From: Rummeliibacillus pycnus_A
GTDB taxonomy: Bacteria; Bacillota; Bacilli; Bacillales_A; Planococcaceae
DNA: 64,000 bases
Direction of reading: 5' to 3'
NCBI RefSeq assembly: GCF_044359855.1
Contig: NZ_CP132291.1
Span: 1,426,001-1,490,000, forward strand
Positions 44,301-52,827 of the stretch are shown here, piece after piece. The translations under genes were made by a program, and so were the position numbers. The stretch's first letter is position 1; each line of letters starts with the position of its first letter. The notes beneath the pieces were generated by a model that saw nothing but the letters and a program-made list of their open reading frames with translations, made no database searches and was not told the origin of the DNA.

Positions 44301-46238
44301 TTAACCTTTATGAGCTACGTCTTCTTGAATTGCTTTTAAGAATTCGTCAAATGGTACTGTTTCAGAATCTTTTGAGCCGTAACGTCGAACATTTACGCTA
44401 CCATCTTCTAATTCTTTGTCACCTAGTACAAGCATGTAAGGAATTTTCTTCATTTGTGATTCACGGATTTTGTAACCAAGTTTTTCGTCACGGTAATCCA
44501 TTTCTACACGGAAGCCTGCAGCTTGTAGTTTTTCTTCTACTTGTTTAGCGTAGTCGAAATGAACATCATTAGATACAGGAATCACTTGTACTTGAACTGG
44601 TGCTAACCAAGTTGGGAATGCGCCTTTGTATTCCTCGATTAAGAAGGCTACGAAACGTTCCATAGTCGATACAACACCACGGTGAATAACAACTGGACGA
44701 TGTTGTTTACCATCTTCCCCAACATAACCTAAATCGAAGCGTTCTGGTAATAAGAAGTCGAGTTGAACTGTAGATAAAGTTTCTTGTTTACCGATGGCAG
44801 TTTTAACTTGAACGTCAAGTTTTGGACCATAGAATGCTGCTTCGCCTTCAGCTTCGTAGTAATCTAAGCCAAGGTCATCCATTGCTTCTTTTAACATGCT
44901 TTGTGCTTTTTCCCACATTTCATCGTCATCGAAGTATTTTTCAGTATCTTGTGGGTCACGGTATGAAAGTCTAAATTCGTAATCGTTTAGTTCGAAATCT
45001 TTATAAACAGATAAGATTAATTCAACTACTTTTTTAAATTCTTCTTTAATTTGGTCTGGGCGTACAAAAAGGTGAGCGTCATTTAAAGTCATGCCTCGAA
45101 CACGTTGTAAACCAGAAACAGCGCCACTCATTTCGTAACGGTGCATTGTACCAAGTTCTGCTACACGGAAAGGTAAATCACGGTATGAACGCATTCCTGA
45201 TTTATAGACCATCATGTGGTGAGGGCAGTTCATTGGACGAAGCACTAGTGTTTCGTTGTCCATTTCCATTGGTGGGAACATATCTTCTTGGTAGTGATCC
45301 CAGTGACCTGATGTTACATAAAGTTCTTTAGATCCTAGTACTGGAGTGTAAACATGTTTGTAGCCAAGAGATACTTCTTTATCTACAATGTATCGTTCAA
45401 TTGAACGGCGGATTGTAGCACCGTTTGGTAACCATAGTGGTAAACCTTGACCGACTAATTTATTTGTAGTGAACAGTTCAAGTTCTTTACCAATTTTACG
45501 ATGGTCACGTTCTTTTGCCTCTTCAAGCATTTCAAGATGAGCTTTTAAATCTTTTTTATCGAAGAAAGCTGTACCGTAAATACGTTGTAGCATTTTGTTG
45601 TCTGAGTTACCTCTCCAATATGCACCAGCTATTGATAATAATTTGAATTCTTTAATTTTACCTGTAGAAGGTACGTGTACCCCACGGCATAGGTCGAAGA
45701 AATCACCTTGTTCGTAGATTGAAACTTGTTCGTCTTCTGGAATTGCTTCAAGTAGTTCTAGTTTATATTCATCGTCAATTTTCTCGAAACGTTTTTTAGC
45801 TTCTGCACGAGAAACGTCGTAACGTACGATTTCGATATTTTCTGCAACAATTTTTTTCATTTCTTTTTCGATGCGTGAGAAGTCTTCAGAAGTGATTGGT
45901 TCTGGAGAATCGATATCGTAGTAGAAACCACCTTCAATTACAGGACCAACACCAAGTTTTACACCTGGGAATAATCGTTTAACAGCCTGAGCTAAAAGGT
46001 GAGCTGTTGAGTGACGCATTACTTCAAGTGCTTCATCATCAGTTGGTGTAATAATAGCAATTGTACCGTCTGCTTCAAGTGGAGTTTTAGTATCAACTAA
46101 AACATCATTGAATTTACCAACGATTGCTTTTTTGCGAAGTCCTGGGCTAATAGATAGCGCTACTGCATCAGTAGTAATACCTTTTTCAAACTCTTTTACT
46201 GAACCATCAGGGAATGTTAATTTGATCATGTCTGCCAT
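44301..46238 (-). CDS. thrS: Threonyl-tRNA synthetase
   Basis: ThrS charges tRNA-Thr. At 645 residues it has the full set of domains: N-terminal TGS (1-62), an editing domain with RHSTAHLLAQAVKRLFP and a Cys-His site near CRGVHVPSTG, the class II core (motif 2 MHRYEMSGAVSGLQRVRGMTLNDAH, motif 3 VVIHRGVVSTMERFVAFLIE), and an anticodon-binding C-terminus. The ATG follows AAAGGAGAG. Expression is controlled by a T-box leader. Confidence 0.97.
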   Translation of the reverse strand: MADMIKLTFPDGSVKEFEKGITTDAVALSISPGLRKKAIVGKFNDVLVDTKTPLEADGTIAIITPTDDEALEVMRHSTAHLLAQAVKRLFPGVKLGVGPVIEGGFYYDIDSPEPITSEDFSRIEKEMKKIVAENIEIVRYDVSRAEAKKRFEKIDDEYKLELLEAIPEDEQVSIYEQGDFFDLCRGVHVPSTGKIKEFKLLSIAGAYWRGNSDNKMLQRIYGTAFFDKKDLKAHLEMLEEAKERDHRKIGKELELFTTNKLVGQGLPLWLPNGATIRRSIERYIVDKEVSLGYKHVYTPVLGSKELYVTSGHWDHYQEDMFPPMEMDNETLVLRPMNCPHHMMVYKSGMRSYRDLPFRVAELGTMHRYEMSGAVSGLQRVRGMTLNDAHLFVRPDQIKEEFKKVVELILSVYKDFELNDYEFRLSYRDPQDTEKYFDDDEMWEKAQSMLKEAMDDLGLDYYEAEGEAAFYGPKLDVQVKTAIGKQETLSTVQLDFLLPERFDLGYVGEDGKQHRPVVIHRGVVSTMERFVAFLIEEYKGAFPTWLAPVQVQVIPVSNDVHFDYAKQVEEKLQAAGFRVEMDYRDEKLGYKIRESQMKKIPYMLVLGDKELEDGSVNVRRYGSKDSETVPFDEFLKAIQEDVAHKG

Positions 46239-46293
46239 AATAATCTCTCTCCTTTTTTATATTCAAGAGCTTCGGGCCACAAGATGGGGGTCA

Positions 46294-46328
46294 GATAGTC
46301 GTTGCCGCAGGTCGCGGCAACGACTATC
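46294..46328 (-). promoter_or_regulatory. Strong extra hairpin in the thrS leader
   Basis: A 15-bp perfect stem GATAGTCGTTGCCGC (46294-46308) with 46314-46328 and a 5-base loop lies between the T-box terminator and the thrS start. It is not followed by a T-run, so it is not an intrinsic terminator. Its GC content is unusual for this window. Its role is unknown. Confidence 0.6.
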
Positions 46329-46373
46329 AACCTTAAGACAAGATCCCTCAGCACTTAAAAAAGTGCATAAAAA

Positions 46374-46635
46374 AACCCCGTCCGCAAAGGGACGAGATTG
46401 TACTCGTGGTTCCACCCTTCTTCCTTCTATGCAAACTAAAGATAGCCTTGCGTAGATGAAGCTCTAGATCGACTAACGGGCCGCTACCGTCGACAATTAC
46501 TCACATTTCACTGTCGCTGCTCCAAGGCGGTAAATTTTATGCCGTTACTAAGAAGCTTTCAGCCATGGCTTCTCTCTCTTTGAGTCGTGCAAAAAAATTA
46601 TTGTCCTTTTCCAAGCATTTCATATTTAGATTATG
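46374..46635 (-). ncRNA. T-box riboswitch (Thr) controlling thrS
   Basis: The T-box GGGTGGAACCACG (46417-46405) is followed by a terminator stem CTCGTCC / GGACGGG and seven T (46398-46370). An ACC triplet at 46531-46529 followed by GCC is the likely threonine specifier. Read-through is expected when uncharged tRNA-Thr accumulates. Confidence 0.92.
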
Positions 46636-46641
46636 GTTGCA

Positions 46642-46670
46642 ATTATATACTGAATTGTTTTGAAAATCAA
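46642..46670 (-). promoter_or_regulatory. Promoter of thrS leader
   Basis: -35 TTGATT (46670-46665), 17-bp spacer and -10 TATAAT (46647-46642) lie just beyond the dnaI stop. Confidence 0.8.
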
Positions 46671-46685
46671 GCATCAATTTACGGC

Positions 46686-47642
46686 TTAATCTGCTTGATA
46701 AAGCCTTCTATTTTCACCAATCATTTCAAAATCAGTTGTTAAAGATTTTATACGTTCCATAATTCTTGCTGCTTTTATAACATCTACTTCCCCTTTTTGA
46801 GTTGTGGCGAAATGATTTTCAAGCTGCTCATAATTAAAGTTAGATGTGATGAAAACCGGTAAGCCTTCATTCATACGATATTGCAAAATAGTCCCGATGA
46901 TTTCATCTCTTGTCCATTGAGATAAATTTTCTGCACCTAAGTCATCCAACATGAGAACGGGTGCTTTTTTTACGAATTCAACCTTTTCTTGAAGTGATTG
47001 GTCTTGAATAGAACTTTTCAATTCACTTAGAAAATCAGGTACATAAACCATTACAGTTTTAATCTCCATCGTAGCAAGCTCATTTGCTATTGCACCCAAC
47101 ACAAAGGATTTGCCTACACCGAAATTACCATAAATATAGTAACCAGTTCTCGGTAAATTCCCTGTATTACGTACTTTTTGTATAAATAATTCCGCGAAAG
47201 TACGAATCGCTTTTTTTGACTCATTGCTCGTATCTAAATCACTAATCTTTGCCTTTAGAACATCTTTAGGCATATGCATACTAGAGATCATAGAAGCTGC
47301 TTTACGACGTGCATCTTCCATTCTTTTAGTTTGACAAGGAACATATTCTACATCTATTTGCCCTCGAATAACTGTTAGTTTCGGAACAAATCCGTTAATA
47401 GCTTTAATAGCATTTTTACAAGTAGCGACAGATTCACATTGGCTACAATCATGTTGTTGGTTGACGTATTCATAAAGCTTTCCTAATCCTCGTTCCACCA
47501 TTTCACGATTTGCTACTTGATCGTTTTCTGCTAGGAATTTTTGAACCCCTCTATTTTCTAGGATTTCTCTTTGCATTTCATCGTAACGAGCTTGAAACTG
47601 TGAATCCATCATTTTTTTTAATTCATTGTTGATTGGTTCCAT
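46686..47642 (-). CDS. dnaI: Primosomal protein DnaI (helicase loader)
   Basis: DnaI loads the replicative helicase DnaC at the origin and at restarted forks. The 318-residue protein has an N-terminal zinc-binding helicase-binding domain (HDCSQCESVATC) and a C-terminal AAA+ domain with Walker A GNFGVGKS and Walker B PVLMLDDLGAE. Its ATG shares one base with the dnaB stop (TAATG), so translation is coupled. Confidence 0.95.
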   Translation of the reverse strand: MEPINNELKKMMDSQFQARYDEMQREILENRGVQKFLAENDQVANREMVERGLGKLYEYVNQQHDCSQCESVATCKNAIKAINGFVPKLTVIRGQIDVEYVPCQTKRMEDARRKAASMISSMHMPKDVLKAKISDLDTSNESKKAIRTFAELFIQKVRNTGNLPRTGYYIYGNFGVGKSFVLGAIANELATMEIKTVMVYVPDFLSELKSSIQDQSLQEKVEFVKKAPVLMLDDLGAENLSQWTRDEIIGTILQYRMNEGLPVFITSNFNYEQLENHFATTQKGEVDVIKAARIMERIKSLTTDFEMIGENRRLYQAD

Positions 47643-49456
47643 TATGAATCCACCTCTCCTTCATTCATACCTAGTTTTTTCAATATTTCTTGGCGTTTCT
47701 TTTCATAATCTGTTTGTTTTTCTTCTGATGGTTTTTCGTCTTTTTTCTTTTGTTGCTTTAATTTATTTTCATAGTACCAATCTGGCACATTTTGAGTTTT
47801 CGTAGTTTGTTTACCCTTTGGCATATATTGCTTGCGACTTTTCTGCACTTGGTATTCTTTTGCAAAATTTAAAGCTTGTTCAGCTGTTTGAATATTGTTT
47901 TTTTGCCAACTGGAAGCAATTGCTTGCAGGAAAGCACTATTTAAGTTGGCATTACTTAAATAATAAGCATAGTGAATGAGGACATTCACTACAGGTGTTG
48001 GTATATCATACTTCGTAGTAAAATCTTGTACCACTTTGACATCCTTTTCAAATGGCGTTTTTCCTTTTACAAGCATTGTTAATAAGTCAATTGATTTTAC
48101 ACTGTTAAAAATAGGTATTAACTCTTTATTTAGTTGCTCCATATTAGAATAATCCGAGTCCACAAACTGTGGCAGTTGATAAAACACCCCTGCTCCAGCT
48201 TTTAATATCTTGTATTCTTTTGAATAATCTTTTGTTTCTTTAGTTGCGACTGTTTTAGAATCCGTTACGTTATTTTCTTCAAATTCTCTTGCTAACTTCA
48301 TCGCTTCCCTTGCTGTTTTCACGCCTGTATTGCGCCAATGCGATGCGATTGTTTCGATATATTTCCGGTTTAACTTCCCATTATTTCTTAAAAACACATA
48401 ATGTATCAATACGTTCACTACCGGTGTTGGCATGCCATATTGCATCACTAAATCCTCTACTAACTGGCGATCATTAGGAAACGGTTCCTTTCCTCCTGCC
48501 ACCGCAGTTAATACATCAATTGGGGAAGACGATTCAAACCATCGTATTAGCTCTGCTTCCATTGGATCAATATCTTCATCTACCATAGCTGTCTGCGTAA
48601 AGACTTCTTGTTTTTGTGGATTTTTCATGACAGTTTGCATCGCTGGTGGTTCTTTCGATACTGTCAGTTTATAATAGTCAGCCGCTTCTTTTTTTAAACG
48701 TAAATCACTTAAAATCATTTGATCATCGAGTGCTAATAGAACAATTTTCTGCATATCAAATGGTGTTAAATGATAAAGAAAAGCTAATTTTGCAATCGTT
48801 GCTTTTACTTCTGCTGTTAATATGGATGACGGAACTAGTTGCTCCGATAAACTCGTTCTTAAAAGATTAAAATCAAAATCCTCATAATTAAAAGGTAACT
48901 CTTTTGGCTTTTCTTGTAATCCTGTAAGTTGTATTTCATCAGATGGTAAATTATGCTGAACAGGTCGATAAACATCTGTAAATGTTCTAGATACTTCCTG
49001 ATAGCCATAATTAGACAGTCCTTTTGAAACAAAACGTTGCCGTAAATTACGGTATGCTGATTCCCCAATTTTGCTAAACAAGAACATTGATAAAAGGGGG
49101 TCATCAAAGAAGGTAGCCGCATCAAGAGGTGGCATCGCATCATAGATGAAGCAACGCATTTCTTGCTGGTCTTTACGCCAAGTGCGTAATAAACCAATAG
49201 CCTCAAGTGCTATTCGTGATTCGAAAATTTTGCCAATTGGCATATCTAAAGCGTTCATCAAATGATAATGTGACATCGCACTATCGTCTACATTTTCTCC
49301 CTCAGCCCATAGCAAAAAATAGAGGCTAATTGGCTCTGCTCCAATAAGGGGTTGATACAAAAGAGTGATCAACTTTCGGTCATAACTAGATAGAGGGAAA
49401 GGTACGCGAATAGATAGGCGATCAACAGGTTGCAATTCTTTATATAAATTCACCAA
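47642..49456 (-). CDS. dnaB: Replication initiation and membrane attachment protein DnaB
   Basis: Firmicutes DnaB acts with DnaD and DnaI to load the helicase at oriC. The protein begins MVNLYKELQPVDRLSIRVPF and contains two DnaD/DnaB-type (DDBH) repeats. The paired helices LMQYGMPTPVVNVLIHYVFL and FTTKYDIPTPVVNVLIHYAYYL mark them. I start it at TTG 49456, 7 bases after GGAGGG (604 residues). GTG 49453 is the next candidate. The frame opening at 49480 has the ribosome site inside it. Confidence 0.92.
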   Translation of the reverse strand: MVNLYKELQPVDRLSIRVPFPLSSYDRKLITLLYQPLIGAEPISLYFLLWAEGENVDDSAMSHYHLMNALDMPIGKIFESRIALEAIGLLRTWRKDQQEMRCFIYDAMPPLDAATFFDDPLLSMFLFSKIGESAYRNLRQRFVSKGLSNYGYQEVSRTFTDVYRPVQHNLPSDEIQLTGLQEKPKELPFNYEDFDFNLLRTSLSEQLVPSSILTAEVKATIAKLAFLYHLTPFDMQKIVLLALDDQMILSDLRLKKEAADYYKLTVSKEPPAMQTVMKNPQKQEVFTQTAMVDEDIDPMEAELIRWFESSSPIDVLTAVAGGKEPFPNDRQLVEDLVMQYGMPTPVVNVLIHYVFLRNNGKLNRKYIETIASHWRNTGVKTAREAMKLAREFEENNVTDSKTVATKETKDYSKEYKILKAGAGVFYQLPQFVDSDYSNMEQLNKELIPIFNSVKSIDLLTMLVKGKTPFEKDVKVVQDFTTKYDIPTPVVNVLIHYAYYLSNANLNSAFLQAIASSWQKNNIQTAEQALNFAKEYQVQKSRKQYMPKGKQTTKTQNVPDWYYENKLKQQKKKDEKPSEEKQTDYEKKRQEILKKLGMNEGEVDS

Positions 49457-49480
49457 CGGTTCTCCCTCCAAAACATCCAC

Positions 49481-49960
49481 TTACTGTTCTTTTTCACGTT
49501 CTTTGGATTGTTTTTCGATTAACTCTCTTAACTCATCGATAAATACATTAATATCCTTGAATTGACGGTATACAGATGCAAAACGAACATAGGAAACTTC
49601 ATCAATTTTAGAAAGTCTGTCCATAACCATTTCCCCAACATCTTCTGTTTTTACTTCTGCGTTACCAATTCTTCGCAAATCTTGCTCAGTATTAAACACT
49701 AAATCCTCTAACACACTTAAAGCAACTGGACGCTTTTCACACGCACGAATAAGACCTCGAAGCACTTTTTCTCGACTAAATTCTTCACGTGAACCATCTT
49801 TTTTAATAACAATGAGTGGCATCTCTTCTACTTTTTCAAAAGTGGTAAAACGAAAACTACATGATTCACATTCTCTGCGCCTGCGAATGGCTTTATTATC
49901 ATCCACAGGTCTACTATCAATGACTTTTGTTCCGTTATATTGACATGCTGGACATTTCAT
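49481..49960 (-). CDS. nrdR: Transcriptional repressor NrdR
   Basis: NrdR represses ribonucleotide reductase genes through its zinc ribbon and an ATP/dATP-sensing ATP-cone. The ATG at 49960 behind AGGAGAG gives 159 residues with MKCPACQYNGTKVIDSR...RRRRECESCSFRFTTFE, then VIKKDGSREEFSREKVLRGL. The frame open to 49987 adds residues without homology. It heads nrdR-dnaB-dnaI. Confidence 0.95.
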   Translation of the reverse strand: MKCPACQYNGTKVIDSRPVDDNKAIRRRRECESCSFRFTTFEKVEEMPLIVIKKDGSREEFSREKVLRGLIRACEKRPVALSVLEDLVFNTEQDLRRIGNAEVKTEDVGEMVMDRLSKIDEVSYVRFASVYRQFKDINVFIDELRELIEKQSKEREKEQ

Positions 49961-50121
49961 AATTTTTCTCTCCTGATTTCGAAACATATTAGTTTATCTA
50001 TTATATCAAAAAATAATGATATAAATCGAAAAAAAGAGTAGAATTTCCCCTTTACATCAAAATAACTATATCAAAATCCTTCAAATTTCGATTCTTTAGT
50101 ATATTTTGCGCAATTTCAGAA

Positions 50122-50158
50122 AAAAAAATCCTTCCAACTGAATCAGTTAGAAGGATTT
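50122..50158 (-). terminator. Terminator of gapB
   Basis: Stem AAATCCTTCCAACTGA with its near-perfect complement ending at about 50157 is followed on the minus strand by a long T-run. Confidence 0.85.
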
Positions 50159-50172
50159 AGCCAATCAATTAA

Positions 50173-51195
50173 TTATGCATTTACTGTTTCTTTTAACTCA
50201 GCTACAACTTTTTTAGTAAGATCTACAACACGTGAAGAGTAACCCCATTCATTGTCATACCAAGCAAGTACTTTTACTTTACGAGAACCAATTGTCATTG
50301 TAGTAAGACCATCAATTGTTGCTGAAGCAGGATTTGTATTATAGTCACGAGATACAAGTGGTTCCATTGTGAAGTCTAAAATACCTTTTAATGGACCTGC
50401 AGCTGCTTTTTTGAATGCTTCATTTACTTCTTCAACTGTTACATCTCGTTGTAAATCTACAACTAAGTCTACTAATGAAACGTTAGGTGTTGGAACACGT
50501 AGAGCCATACCATGTAATTTACCTTGTAATTCAGGTAGTACAAGTGTTAATGCTTTCGCTGCACCTGTAGAAGTTGGAATAATAGATTCCGCACAAGCAC
50601 GTGCACGTCGTAAATCTTTATGTGGATTGTCAATATTTTTTTGATCGTTTGTATATGAATGAACTGTCGTCATTAAACCGTTGTCGATTCCAAATGTATC
50701 ATTTAGAACTTTTGCAACTGGTGCAAGGCAGTTTGTTGTGCAACTTGCATTTGAAATAACGTCATGTTTTGAAAGATCTAATTTATCATCATTAACACCC
50801 ATTACGATTGTAACATCTTCGTTTTTACCAGGTGCTGTTAAAATAACCTTTTTCGCACCTGCTTCAAGATGTAATGCTGCTTTACTACGTTCATTAAATT
50901 TACCTGTTGCCTCAATAACGATATCAACGCCCATTTCTTTCCAAGGCAAGTTTTGAGGGTTACGATCATTTACAAGTTGAACGCGTTTACCATTTACAAC
51001 TAATGCATCTTCTTCTGCTGTTACTTCACCATTAAATTTGCCATGAGTTGTGTCATACTTTATTAAATGAGCCAATGTTTCGGCTGGATAGTTTGCATTT
51101 ATCGCTACAATATTTAAATCATCTTGCAGTATCGCTTGACGGAACACCATACGACCAATACGGCCAAATCCGTTAATAGCAATTGAAGCTGTCAT
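50173..51195 (-). CDS. gapB: Gluconeogenic glyceraldehyde-3-phosphate dehydrogenase GapB
   Basis: The 340-residue protein is a GAPDH with catalytic SNASCTTNC (Cys152) and NGFGRIGR. The coenzyme loop reads INANYPAETLAH, lacking the Asp that selects NAD in glycolytic GapA, as in B. subtilis GapB, which prefers NADP and works in gluconeogenesis. It lies between coaE and nrdR as in B. subtilis, though speD is absent. A CcpN-like operator overlaps its promoter. Confidence 0.92.
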   Translation of the reverse strand: MTASIAINGFGRIGRMVFRQAILQDDLNIVAINANYPAETLAHLIKYDTTHGKFNGEVTAEEDALVVNGKRVQLVNDRNPQNLPWKEMGVDIVIEATGKFNERSKAALHLEAGAKKVILTAPGKNEDVTIVMGVNDDKLDLSKHDVISNASCTTNCLAPVAKVLNDTFGIDNGLMTTVHSYTNDQKNIDNPHKDLRRARACAESIIPTSTGAAKALTLVLPELQGKLHGMALRVPTPNVSLVDLVVDLQRDVTVEEVNEAFKKAAAGPLKGILDFTMEPLVSRDYNTNPASATIDGLTTMTIGSRKVKVLAWYDNEWGYSSRVVDLTKKVVAELKETVNA

Positions 51196-51249
51196 GAATA
51201 AAATCCTCCCTGTTCACTACGTTATACTCAATTTGTTTTATTCTCGAAT

Positions 51250-51260
51250 AGTATAGCACA
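51250..51260 (-). promoter_or_regulatory. Candidate CcpN operator on the gapB -10
   Basis: TGTGCTATACT matches every position of the CcpN consensus TRTGHYATAYW as I recall it. It coincides with an extended -10 (TGC-TATACT) about 50 bp upstream of gapB. CcpN represses gapB on glycolytic carbon in B. subtilis. Confidence 0.65.
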
Positions 51261-51331
51261 TTTCTCAGAAAGTAAAACATAATATAAACTATATTTTAAT
51301 GTTTATATTTTCAGAATATTATACTCAATTA

Positions 51332-51925
51332 TCAAATAGCGTCCCACAAATCCAGTGTTTTCAACAGTTGATCACGTGTATTTTCAAAATTCCCATTATT
51401 ATAAATAACAGCATCAGCACCTTTTTCTTTTACAGAAAGAGGAAGTTGCGAGGCAATTCTTGCTTTCGCTTCTTTTTCTGATAAGTGATTTCGTTCCATT
51501 AATCTTGTTAATTGGATATCCTCTGTGACAGAAACGACTAGAATTTTTTCCACAAAATGTTGCAATCGACTTTCGAAAAGCAATGGAATATCCATTACTA
51601 TATTTTTTTCTCCTTTTTCAATCCATTCATCCCTTTGTCGCAACATTTCTTTACGAATTGCAGGATGAATAATATCGTTTAATTCTTTTCTTTTTGCAGG
51701 ATTATGGAAAATGATCTCTCCTAGTTTTGCCCGATTCAATCCACCGTTTTCCAGTAAAATATCTTCTCCAAATACTTCAACGATTTTGCCCAATGTTTCT
51801 GTTCCTGGTTCTACAACATCTCTTGCTACGATGTCAGCATCAACTATCTGTAAACCTAATTCCTGTAACATTTTAGCTACTGTACTTTTTCCGCTTGCAA
51901 TACTTCCGGTTAAACCAATGATCAT
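51332..51925 (-). CDS. coaE: Dephospho-CoA kinase
   Basis: CoaE performs the last step of coenzyme A synthesis. The ATG at 51925 gives 197 residues, the B. subtilis length, with Walker A GLTGSIASGKST and the family words QIVDADIVARDVVEPG and VMDIPLLFES. It starts 14 bp after mutM. Confidence 0.95.
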   Translation of the reverse strand: MIIGLTGSIASGKSTVAKMLQELGLQIVDADIVARDVVEPGTETLGKIVEVFGEDILLENGGLNRAKLGEIIFHNPAKRKELNDIIHPAIRKEMLRQRDEWIEKGEKNIVMDIPLLFESRLQHFVEKILVVSVTEDIQLTRLMERNHLSEKEAKARIASQLPLSVKEKGADAVIYNNGNFENTRDQLLKTLDLWDAI

Positions 51926-51939
51926 TACTTCACACACCT

Positions 51940-52812
51940 TTAATGTTGGCATTTAGGACAGTACACCGAATTCCTACCTGAAATTACCATTTGTTTTGTA
52001 TTAGTATGACATATTGGGCACGCTTTCTTCCCATACATCTGCAAACGATTTTGCATACCGCCTGCTTCTCCATTTATATTTCGATAATCTGAAATACTGG
52101 AACCTCCAATATCGATACTTTCTTGCAAAATAGCTACAATTGTTCGGAATAGCTCTGTTTTTCGTTTTTCACTTATACGTGAAATTTTTCTGGCAGGGTG
52201 AATTTTCATACGGAACAATGACTCCGTTGCATAGATATTGCCGCAACCTGCAATGACATGACCATCCATAATCACTTCTTTGACAGGCTTATTTGCATAC
52301 TTTGGCATATTTGATATTGTCAAAAAATGAGGCAATGCTTCTTCCGAAAAAGGCTCTGGCGCTATTTCTAGAAGCGGTGGAAACTCTTCAATAGAGTGTA
52401 AGAGACGCATTTCGCCAAAGCGGCGAATATCCGCATATACAAGAAATTCATCTTCTTCAAAAGTTAATACAATATGTATGTGCTTTTGAAACTTACTTTC
52501 AGTTATTTCATTTAACGAGTGAACGTGGAACCATGCACCAGTCATCCCTAAATGGTTGACTAGCACATAGTCTATATCGTTCTTGTTTAAATAGAAAAAG
52601 ATGTATTTAGATCGTCTTTTGATCTCTTTAATTTTCATATTCCCTAATGCATCCGAAAAGATTTCTGGATCCATTCCTTTAATAATACATGCTTTTCCTT
52701 CGTTAATAGAGGTACAAATCGTATTAGAAACCTGTACGTGACGGATAACTTTCCCCGTCACGACAGGTTGAAGTGCACGCACAACTCCCTCTACTTCAGG
52801 TAATTCTGGCAT
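51940..52812 (-). CDS. mutM: Formamidopyrimidine-DNA glycosylase
   Basis: MutM removes 8-oxoguanine and formamidopyrimidines. The 290-residue enzyme starts with the catalytic MPELPEVE. It has the H2TH region VIAGCGNIYATESLFRMKIHP and a C-terminal zinc finger (CPICHTNTKQ...YCPKC). It follows polA by 15 bp. Confidence 0.96.
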   Translation of the reverse strand: MPELPEVEGVVRALQPVVTGKVIRHVQVSNTICTSINEGKACIIKGMDPEIFSDALGNMKIKEIKRRSKYIFFYLNKNDIDYVLVNHLGMTGAWFHVHSLNEITESKFQKHIHIVLTFEEDEFLVYADIRRFGEMRLLHSIEEFPPLLEIAPEPFSEEALPHFLTISNMPKYANKPVKEVIMDGHVIAGCGNIYATESLFRMKIHPARKISRISEKRKTELFRTIVAILQESIDIGGSSISDYRNINGEAGGMQNRLQMYGKKACPICHTNTKQMVISGRNSVYCPKCQH

Positions 52813-52827
52813 GCGATCACTGCTCCT

